5,784 nt of DNA from Bacillota bacterium (GTDB lineage: Bacteria; Bacillota; Clostridia; Saccharofermentanales; Fastidiosipilaceae): positions 1 through 5,784 of the forward strand of contig JAEWGS010000080.1 in NCBI GenBank assembly GCA_023388205.1, written 5' to 3'. Under the pieces are notes generated by a model, which worked only from the letters and a program-made list of their open reading frames with translations, was not told the DNA's origin and did no database searches. Each line of letters opens with the position of its first letter. Within the stretch, counting starts at the first letter, position 1. Positions 1 through 5,051 of this stretch are shown piece after piece. The translations under genes and the position numbers were made by a program.

Positions 1-77
1 TCTATGGCCTTTCGGTGAATTTTCAAGTTTTCCTGATGCAAATGCACGCGCTCTTTTTCAAGCGCTTCAGACTCTGA
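1..77 (-). CDS. smc: smc coiled coil continuing in the -1 frame (partial, off the left edge)
   Basis: From the TCA codon at 77-75 down to the window edge, the frame one base back from the upstream smc frame is fully open (25 codons). It begins SESEALEKERVHLHQ, a Glu/Lys/His/Leu-rich pattern matching the SMC arm coded just upstream. The zero frame over the same bases gives a Cys- and Lys-containing tail and then TGA. I read this stretch as the genuine continuation of smc. The hinge, returning coiled coil and C-terminal head (signature and Walker B motifs) would lie beyond position 1 and cannot be seen here. Confidence 0.8.
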
Positions 78-1192
78 TTTTTTGCCTCCAAGGCTTCCGA
101 CGCCTGCTTCAGTTTATTCTCAAGATCTTGCTGCTTTTCCTGCCAGCGTAATTGGTGTTCCAAAGGTGTGGCGGATAAGTCTTGGCTCAGTTGCTGTAAA
201 CGGGCCTGATCTCTTTTGAGATCTTCTTGCATACGCGCCCACTGATCTTGTTCCATGCGCTTGCGATCTCGGATGCGCTCAAGTTCAAATTTAATTTGTT
301 CCTGTTCTCTTTGTTTATTCGAAAAGTTCTGTTGACGTAACTCTTTCTGATGTAAAAGCTGCTGAAAACGCGCCTGAGCCGCCTCATTCTCCCGAATAAA
401 AGCCTCCCGCTTTTCTTCCTGCTCGGCCAGCGTTTCTCGCATGATCTCAAACTGTTCTTGTTTTTCTTCTAAATCCTTTCGGCTGAGTTCAATCTCATGA
501 AAAAGGCGCAGCAAGTCGAGCTCGCGGAGTTCCGTTTTCAGTTCTAAAGCGCGCCTTGCCGCCTCCGCCTGACGTTCCAGCGGTTTTAAGCGCGTTTCAA
601 TTTCACGTTGGATATCCTGTACACGCTGCAGATTCTGCTCGGTGCGAAGCAATTTTCGATCCGCTTCTTCTTTACGCGCCCGATATCTACTGATACCCGC
701 AGCTTCATCAAACATTTGACGACGATCCTCTGAACGCGGACTGAGCACCTCATCAATACGTCCCTGACCCACCATGGAGTAACCATCACGGCCAATCCCA
801 GAATCCATAAAAAGTTCGACGATATCCTTTAGGCGGCAGCGATGCCCATTGATGGCGTATTCACTTTCACCCGAACGGTAAAGGCGACGTCTCACTTCCA
901 CTTCGGAATAAGGGATATCTAGCTGTCCATCTTCATTGTCTAAAGTAAGGACAACTTCCGCAAAGCCCAGCGGGCGTCTCGATTCGGTCCCGTTGAAAAT
1001 GACGTCTTCCATTTTTGCGCCGCGCAAAGTCTTGACACTCTGTTCACCCAAAACCCATCTCAACGCGTCAGTGATATTAGATTTACCTGAACCGTTAGGT
1101 CCCACCACAGAAGTAATCCCTTGGTGAAATTCGATCTCTGTCTTTTCAGGGAAAGACTTAAAGCCTTGTAAGCGGATGGACTTAAATTTCAT
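23..1192 (-). CDS. smc: Chromosome segregation ATPase SMC, N-terminal part, frame broken at residue ~370
   Basis: SMC is the core ATPase of the bacterial condensin (with ScpA and ScpB), which compacts and segregates the chromosome. Visible in the sequence: the N-terminal ABC head with Walker A at residues 31-39 (GPNGSGKSN, Lys37), an LRG arginine-finger segment at 56-58, the Q-loop region GQGRIDEVL at 142-150 and the conserved FDEAAGI segment near 160-166. From about residue 170 a long Glu/Lys/Arg/Gln-rich coiled coil follows. The start is ATG at 1190-1192, giving the family-typical beginning MKFKSIRLQGFKSF, with GGAG at 1203-1206 as ribosome binding site (10-nt spacer). The start overlaps the end of rnc by 11 bp, suggesting coupled translation. 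The family is normally about 1150-1200 residues; here the frame ends after 389 residues, before the hinge and C-terminal head. The last ~18 residues (two Cys, many Lys) do not look like SMC, while the -1 frame continues the coiled coil. Identity is certain; the stop at 23-25 is probably not the true end. Confidence 0.95.
   Translation of the reverse strand: MKFKSIRLQGFKSFPEKTEIEFHQGITSVVGPNGSGKSNITDALRWVLGEQSVKTLRGAKMEDVIFNGTESRRPLGFAEVVLTLDNEDGQLDIPYSEVEVRRRLYRSGESEYAINGHRCRLKDIVELFMDSGIGRDGYSMVGQGRIDEVLSPRSEDRRQMFDEAAGISRYRARKEEADRKLLRTEQNLQRVQDIQREIETRLKPLERQAEAARRALELKTELRELDLLRLFHEIELSRKDLEEKQEQFEIMRETLAEQEEKREAFIRENEAAQARFQQLLHQKELRQQNFSNKQREQEQIKFELERIRDRKRMEQDQWARMQEDLKRDQARLQQLSQDLSATPLEHQLRWQEKQQDLENKLKQASEALEAKNQSLKRLKKSACICIRKT
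77..83 (-). other. Frame-shift point in smc: A6 run, also a slippery heptamer
   Basis: On the coding strand the codons read GCA AAA AAT. One extra A (A7 instead of A6) would join the two smc frames exactly. The same bases also fit the X-XXY-YYZ form of a -1 slippery heptamer (A-AAA-AAT) in the correct phase, and a -1 slip here would lead straight into the SMC-like frame. A sequencing or assembly homopolymer error, a real inactivating deletion and a recoding site all fit the sequence. The first is the most likely, because smc matters for growth and its homopolymers are error-prone in assemblies. Confidence 0.7.
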
Positions 1193-2162
1193 GATTGGGA
1201 TACTCCATTTTTTGGTCTAAAGTTGAATGAGGGTCGCCTTTTTCTCTAGATTGGTGTTCTGTCACACACGCATCTGTCGCGTTCGATTCTCGCTCACTCT
1301 CATTCGCGACGGTCTCGCTTTGTGTCTTGGTCAAAAGATTCTGTTCTAACACCAGTTTAGAAACACGCTGAGTCGCTTCTTTTTTATTTCGTCCAAAGGC
1401 TTTGGCCAGCAACTTCCCCTTGTAAATCAAGGCAACTTCAAAAACCGGACAGTGGGCTTCACCGGTCTGCCCGATCACGTCAAAATCCACGTCACTCAAA
1501 GAACCGATCGCCTGTACAGCCTCTAAAAGCTTGGATTTGTAATCGTACACAAGCTCGCCGCGCCGCGCTTTAAGGACATATGGGTAAATTAAAGGGAAGA
1601 AGATTTCAGATAGCGCATTCAGCGCCGCAAAGTCCCAACCCGAAAAGCCACGCTCCCTTTCGATCTGCGTTAAGTCCAAATTGATTTGCAAATCCAAATA
1701 AATTGCCGCTAAAAGAGCCTCTATCGCATCGGCCAGAATCGATGCGCGAGAAGCCCCCCCAGCAAGGCGCTCTCCGTGCCCTAATCTCAAAGAAAGACCC
1801 AAATTCAAATCCTGAGCGATCAGCGCCAAGGTTTCCTCGCGGACCAAACGGGCACGGCTAAAACTCATCTCACCTTCGGGCAATTCGGGGCTTTCACAAA
1901 ACACAAGTGAACTCATCATCAACTGTAAGAGCGCATCACCTAAAAATTCCAAGCGTTCATTGTGGGCACAGCCACTGTGTTCAAAGGCGTAAGAGCGGTG
2001 CGTCAATGCTAAAATCAGCTTGTTCACATCGCGGAAGCGGTAGCCGAGACGCGCTTGAAGATGGCTGAGTTGCACTTTCTCAGCCGACGATAAAAAAGAG
2101 CCCCCTTGCGGAGTCTCTTTCTTCTCTTTCTTTACTGGTTTGTGTGTACACCCTTTTTTCAA
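1182..2162 (-). CDS. rnc: Ribonuclease III
   Basis: RNase III cuts double-stranded RNA, including the stems of the rRNA precursor, in the cytoplasm. The catalytic domain spans about residues 28-200. It carries the signature NERLEFLGD at 68-76 and the metal-binding acidic residues expected for the family: Glu72, Asp76, Glu96 (in PEGEMS), Asp145 and Glu148 (in ADAIEALLAAIYLD). A double-stranded RNA-binding domain follows at about 206-276 (DYKSKLLE, FEVAL, GRNKKEATQ). At 326 residues it is clearly longer than the usual 220-250. The extra length is a Lys-rich N-terminal extension of ~28 residues, a short insertion near 160-180 and a polar Ser/Glu/Asn/His-rich tail after ~278. The start is TTG at 2160-2162, chosen because GGAGGG lies 6 nt upstream and the first in-frame ATG (Met82) falls inside the catalytic domain. 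It follows acpP by 38 nt and overlaps smc by 11 bp, as in a typical acpP-rnc-smc operon. Confidence 0.96.
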   Translation of the reverse strand: MKKGCTHKPVKKEKKETPQGGSFLSSAEKVQLSHLQARLGYRFRDVNKLILALTHRSYAFEHSGCAHNERLEFLGDALLQLMMSSLVFCESPELPEGEMSFSRARLVREETLALIAQDLNLGLSLRLGHGERLAGGASRASILADAIEALLAAIYLDLQINLDLTQIERERGFSGWDFAALNALSEIFFPLIYPYVLKARRGELVYDYKSKLLEAVQAIGSLSDVDFDVIGQTGEAHCPVFEVALIYKGKLLAKAFGRNKKEATQRVSKLVLEQNLLTKTQSETVANESERESNATDACVTEHQSREKGDPHSTLDQKMEYPNHEI

Positions 2163-2168
2163 GAAGAT

Positions 2169-2174
2169 CCCTCC
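2169..2174 (-). promoter_or_regulatory. Ribosome binding site of rnc (fixes a TTG start)
   Basis: GGAGGG on the minus strand lies 6 nt upstream of the TTG at 2160-2162. It is one of the strongest Shine-Dalgarno matches in the window and is the main reason for placing the rnc start at a TTG codon. Confidence 0.85.
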
Positions 2175-2200
2175 AGAGCCGAAAAGACGAAATCTAAAGC

Positions 2201-2440
2201 TCAGAGATTGGCCTCGATATAGCGAACGGCGTCGCCAACCGTCTTAATTAATTCTGCATCGTCGTCCGGGATCTGGAAGTTAAACTCTTTTTCAAGTTGC
2301 AGAACCAAATCCACGATATCCAGACTATCCGCATTCAGATCGTCCAAAAATGAGGCCTCCATCGTGACTTCTTCAGGATTCACTCCGAGGAGCTCTACCA
2401 AATTTTCACGTATTTTTTCAAAAATCTGCGCTTGCGTCAT
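2201..2440 (-). CDS. acpP: Acyl carrier protein
   Basis: This small acidic cytoplasmic protein carries growing acyl chains on a 4'-phosphopantetheine arm during type II fatty acid synthesis. It also donates acyl groups for phospholipid synthesis. The 79-residue length is normal. The attachment site is Ser39 in the DSL motif (LNADSLDIVDLVLQLE), and the surrounding acidic helix II is typical. The start is ATG at 2438-2440 with AGGAGGG at 2444-2450. It is the first gene of the acpP-rnc-smc group and has its own promoter in the upstream gap. The plsX/fabD/fabG genes that often precede acpP in Bacillota are not adjacent here; pgsA lies upstream instead. Confidence 0.98.
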   Translation of the reverse strand: MTQAQIFEKIRENLVELLGVNPEEVTMEASFLDDLNADSLDIVDLVLQLEKEFNFQIPDDDAELIKTVGDAVRYIEANL

Positions 2441-2443
2441 GTT

Positions 2444-2450
2444 CCCTCCT
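2444..2450 (-). promoter_or_regulatory. Ribosome binding site of acpP
   Basis: AGGAGGG on the minus strand ends 3 nt before the ATG at 2438-2440. This near-perfect Shine-Dalgarno match fits the very high expression expected of acyl carrier protein. Confidence 0.85.
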
Positions 2451-2473
2451 CATGCCAACAAAGCATTACTCTA

Positions 2474-2503
2474 ATTATGCACGCTCGTCGGTTCGATTGT
2501 AAA
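2474..2503 (-). promoter_or_regulatory. Sigma-70-type promoter of acpP-rnc-smc
   Basis: On the minus strand the -35 box TTTACA (2498-2503) and -10 box CATAAT (2474-2479) each match consensus at five of six positions and are 18 bp apart. Transcription would start near 2467, giving a leader of roughly 25-30 nt that contains the acpP ribosome binding site. This is the best promoter match I found in the gap. Confidence 0.7.
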
Positions 2504-2515
2504 GACTTTAAGTCT
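2503..2515. promoter_or_regulatory. Perfect palindrome abutting the acpP -35 box (possible operator)
   Basis: AGACTTAAAGTCT (minus strand) is a perfect inverted repeat with 6-bp arms around one central base, and its last base overlaps the -35 box. The position would suit a repressor or activator site. It does not resemble the FapR or FabT sites I know from other Bacillota, and it may be partly an end unit of the neighbouring 13-bp repeat. The function is unproven. Confidence 0.35.
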
Positions 2516-2640
2516 CATCGTAAGGGCTCGTCCTTATCTTTCACCCTAAATTTCAGGCTAAAATTTCAGCTTAAGCTTTCGTTCTAAAATCACGGTCTAT
2601 GCTTTCGTTCAAAGGCTCGCTCTAGGGCAGGCCTTAAAAG
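2513..2640. repeat. Degenerate 13-bp tandem repeat array, about ten units, upstream of acpP
   Basis: Read on the plus strand, this stretch divides into ten consecutive units of 13 bp (two are 12 bp) starting at 2513, 2526, 2539, 2551, 2564, 2577, 2590, 2603, 2616 and 2628. The approximate consensus is TTTCGNNCTAAAG. The clearest units are 2551-2563 (TTTCAGGCTAAAA), 2577-2589 (TTTCGTTCTAAAA) and 2603-2615 (TTTCGTTCAAAGG). The C at unit position 4 and the TAA around positions 9-11 recur in nearly all units. Exact sub-repeats are GCTTTCGTTC at 2575 and 2601, and AAATTTCAG at 2548 and 2561. The array fills most of the pgsA-acpP gap, and no reading frame accounts for it. The rest of the gap (2641-2676) shows nothing I can name. 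Confidence 0.7.
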
Positions 2641-2676
2641 CCATCCGCCGCACCCAAACGCAGATAAAATCTCCGA

Positions 2677-3303
2677 TCAACGAGCGCCTTCACGAATATA
2701 GATCCAGCCTTTAGACAAATAGTCCCAGCAGGTTTTGAGAGCCAAAACCACCGAAGCCCAAATCAAAATGACATAAAGCACATTGCATCCCCGCAGTACG
2801 ATCGTTGAAATGGGATAAAACTGAAGCATTTGAAGTAAAATCGCGTGGATGAAACAAAAGATCAAACCCAAAAGTTGAACCGTTGTTTTAACTTTTCCAC
2901 CCATCGAGGCGGCAATGACCACCCCCTGATGCGCCGCCATCAGACGAACACCCGTCACCATGAAATCACGGCCAAGCGTCAGAATCGCGATCAAAGTCGA
3001 CAAGCGCCCAAGTCCCGCAAAAGCGATGAGAACACTCAAAACCAAGAGCTTGTCCGCGATTGGGTCTAAAAACTTTCCGAAGTCCGTCACCCAGGCGTTT
3101 TTTCTCGCCAAGTGGCCATCTAAAAAGTCCGTCAACGAGGCCGCTATAAAAAAAATCAAGGCAATGATCATGCCATATCGGGTTTGAAAACGATTCCAAA
3201 GTTGTGCGAAGACGCCCCAGTAGCCTGGCATCTGAAACATGAACGCCAACACAAACGGAATTAAAACCATACGTAAGACGGTCAACTTATTCGATAGATT
3301 CAT
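2677..3303 (-). CDS. pgsA: CDP-diacylglycerol--glycerol-3-phosphate 3-phosphatidyltransferase
   Basis: This integral membrane enzyme transfers the phosphatidyl group from CDP-diacylglycerol to glycerol-3-phosphate. The product, phosphatidylglycerophosphate, is the precursor of phosphatidylglycerol and cardiolipin. The CDP-alcohol phosphatidyltransferase signature DxxDGxxAR...GxxxDxxxD is complete: Asp59, Asp62, Gly63, Ala66, Arg67, Gly76, Asp80 and Asp84. The N-terminus MNLSNKLTVLR is characteristic of PgsA rather than of phosphatidylserine synthase. Several hydrophobic segments are visible (about residues 10-25, 44-58, 86-110, 138-160 and 166-190). The length of 208 residues is close to the family's usual size. 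The ATG at 3301-3303 has GGGAG at 3313-3317 and lies inside the end of rimO (17-bp overlap), pointing to co-transcription and coupled translation. No clear terminator follows it. Confidence 0.95.
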   Translation of the reverse strand: MNLSNKLTVLRMVLIPFVLAFMFQMPGYWGVFAQLWNRFQTRYGMIIALIFFIAASLTDFLDGHLARKNAWVTDFGKFLDPIADKLLVLSVLIAFAGLGRLSTLIAILTLGRDFMVTGVRLMAAHQGVVIAASMGGKVKTTVQLLGLIFCFIHAILLQMLQFYPISTIVLRGCNVLYVILIWASVVLALKTCWDYLSKGWIYIREGAR

Positions 3304-5035
3304 TTGAAACCACTCCCGTCAGTTCGTAGGCGTCGCTTTCGACAATCCGCGCCTTGGTATACTGTCCGATGCTCAACTCTGAAAGTTCAGAAAGTAGATA
3401 GATCCGCGAATCAATCTCAGGAGCCTGCCAAATTGTACGTCCAGTATAAAACAAACCATCTTCACTGACACCCTCAACGAGCACCTCGATCTCTTGTCCC
3501 ACGCGCTCCGCAAGCTTTTCTTCTGAGATCTTTTGCTGTACTTGCATCAGTCGGTCAAAGCGTTCTTGCTTCACTTCTTCTGGAACAGGGTCTTTCATGT
3601 GGTAAGCCGCGGTACCTTCCTGCGGAGAGAACTTAAAGCAGCCCAAGTGGTCGAAACGAACTTTTTGAATAAAATCGAGCAAATTTTCAAAATCTTCTTC
3701 GGTCTCTCCTGGGAAGCCCACCATAACTGTAGAACGAATGCTCACCTCCGGAACATAAGCTCGCAATTGGGCCAACAAAGCCTCCAAACTTGCTCTGTTT
3801 TCACGGCGACCCATGCGACGCAAAACACGGTCCGACGCGTGCTGAACAGGCAGATCAACATAAGGACAAAAGCGAGCGTCACGAGCCATTAAAGACAAAA
3901 AGCCCTCGTTGATTGCCTCAGGATACAAATAAAGGCAGCGAAGCCAATGCAGCTTTTCAAATGCCAAAAGCTTCTCGATCAACTGATTCAAACGGCGTTC
4001 CCCGTAAAGGTCCATACCATACCAACTCAAGTCTTGAGCGACCAGGATCAGTTCGTGACAACCTTGATCTATTAGCTCTTTGGCTTCTTCCAAGATATCT
4101 TCCATAGGACGCGAGATATGAGGTCCACGGATTTTGGGGATGGCGCAGTAAGCACAAGCATGCGCACAGCCTTCCGCTATTTTGAGGTACGCAAAATGTC
4201 GCGTCGCCAGCAGTCTTTTCCCTCGGAAGTGAGAAATCGCATCCGCCTGCTCGCAAGACTTAAAAATCAAAGTCTTTCCAATGTGATAGTGTTCCGCATC
4301 CTCTTGCACCGGATGTGGCGCGGTCTTGACTTTTGATTCAATCTGTTCTGTTCTTAAAGGGGTCTTTTCGTCCGCTTCAGCTCCAGTTTGAGCGCGGCGC
4401 TTGGCTTCAATTCTCTGAACCAAAGCTTCTTTATCCGCTTCATCCATGAAGCCTGGCGCAACGATCTCGGAGTTTAAGCTTGTTGTCTCATCGGGCGCTT
4501 CGTCGCATGCTTCGGCGAGACGTTCTTGGTCCAAACGCGTAATCACATCAATCATTTCATGGTAGGACTTCGTTCCAACCACCGCATCGACTTCTGGCAT
4601 GCTTTGGGCAATTTCTTCTGTAAAACGCTGCGCAACACAGCCACAGACAATGATTTCTCTCAGACGACCATTATTTTTATTTTGGCTCGCATCTAAAATC
4701 GCATCGATGGCTTCTCGGATCGCCGACTCAATAAAGCCGCAAGTATTGATGACAATATAGTTGGCTTCGCCTTGATCCTCAGTCATTTCTAAGCCCGCTT
4801 TGACCAATTGTCCTGCCATGTATTCAGCATCTACCTGATTTTTAGGACATCCGAGACTCACGAGCGCTAATTTACCTTCGAGGACTTGATCTATATTTTC
4901 CTCTGATGAGTCGCCTTCTGTTTCTATTTTTTGACGCAAAAGTTCATGACGCAGCTCTTTTTCGTAAGCTGCGACCTTCCCCTTGAGAAGACTTGTTTTT
5001 GTTTCATCCATGTTCTTCTGTTCTCGTCTCGTCAT
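3287..5035 (-). CDS. rimO: Ribosomal protein S12 (Asp) methylthiotransferase RimO, with long extension and insertion
   Basis: RimO is a radical SAM enzyme with two iron-sulfur clusters that adds a methylthio group to a conserved aspartate of ribosomal protein S12. In order: an N-terminal extension (residues 1-~54); the MTTase domain with cluster cysteines Cys63 (SLGCPKNQVDAE), Cys99 (INTCGF) and Cys133 (CGCVAQRF); a charged linker (~170-280); the radical SAM core with Cys290, Cys294 and Cys297 (KIAEGCAHACAYCAIPKIRG) and the conserved VDLPVQHASDRVLRRMGR; and a C-terminal TRAM domain (~505-575). SLGCPKN and KIAEGC favour RimO over MiaB or MtaB. At 582 residues it is much longer than the usual ~430-450; both the N-terminal extension and the linker are excess. 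The ATG at 5033-5035 has only a close AAGGA (5039-5043). The in-frame ATG at 5009-5011 (Met9) is an alternative start. It follows recX by 16 bp and overlaps pgsA. Confidence 0.95.
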   Translation of the reverse strand: MTRREQKNMDETKTSLLKGKVAAYEKELRHELLRQKIETEGDSSEENIDQVLEGKLALVSLGCPKNQVDAEYMAGQLVKAGLEMTEDQGEANYIVINTCGFIESAIREAIDAILDASQNKNNGRLREIIVCGCVAQRFTEEIAQSMPEVDAVVGTKSYHEMIDVITRLDQERLAEACDEAPDETTSLNSEIVAPGFMDEADKEALVQRIEAKRRAQTGAEADEKTPLRTEQIESKVKTAPHPVQEDAEHYHIGKTLIFKSCEQADAISHFRGKRLLATRHFAYLKIAEGCAHACAYCAIPKIRGPHISRPMEDILEEAKELIDQGCHELILVAQDLSWYGMDLYGERRLNQLIEKLLAFEKLHWLRCLYLYPEAINEGFLSLMARDARFCPYVDLPVQHASDRVLRRMGRRENRASLEALLAQLRAYVPEVSIRSTVMVGFPGETEEDFENLLDFIQKVRFDHLGCFKFSPQEGTAAYHMKDPVPEEVKQERFDRLMQVQQKISEEKLAERVGQEIEVLVEGVSEDGLFYTGRTIWQAPEIDSRIYLLSELSELSIGQYTKARIVESDAYELTGVVSNESIE

Positions 5036-5051
5036 TTTTCCTTACTCAGTT

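Noticed and set aside
45..89. Internal translation restart of smc in the -1 frame from the GGAGG at 85-89
   Set aside because: The first start-like codon in that frame (GTG at 45-47) is far beyond normal ribosome binding site spacing, and a restart would make a headless SMC arm.
187..450. 87-codon alternative minus-strand frame inside smc
   Set aside because: It is out of frame with a clear SMC coiled coil and consists of Arg/Ser-rich noise typical of a shadow frame.
2513..2640. 13-bp repeat array as a CRISPR or plasmid-type iteron array
   Set aside because: The units are directly adjacent with no spacers, too short and too degenerate for CRISPR repeats, and no replication initiator or cas gene is nearby.
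2628..2679. Possible terminator after pgsA (AGATTTTATCT and GGCTTTTAAGGCC inverted repeats)
   Set aside because: The stems are very short or rely on wobble pairs, with almost no loop and no following T run, so they do not make a credible intrinsic terminator.
3533..3892. 119-codon open frame on the plus strand inside rimO
   Set aside because: It is antisense to the conserved radical SAM region, has no family pattern and no ribosome binding site that I can see; it is a shadow of rimO.
3957..4256. 99-codon alternative minus-strand frame inside rimO
   Set aside because: It overlaps the Cys290-Cys297 motif region in the wrong frame and has no recognisable domain.
5036..5051. Separate promoter for rimO
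   Set aside because: The 16-bp gap after recX is too short for one, and I saw no convincing -35/-10 pair at the end of recX.
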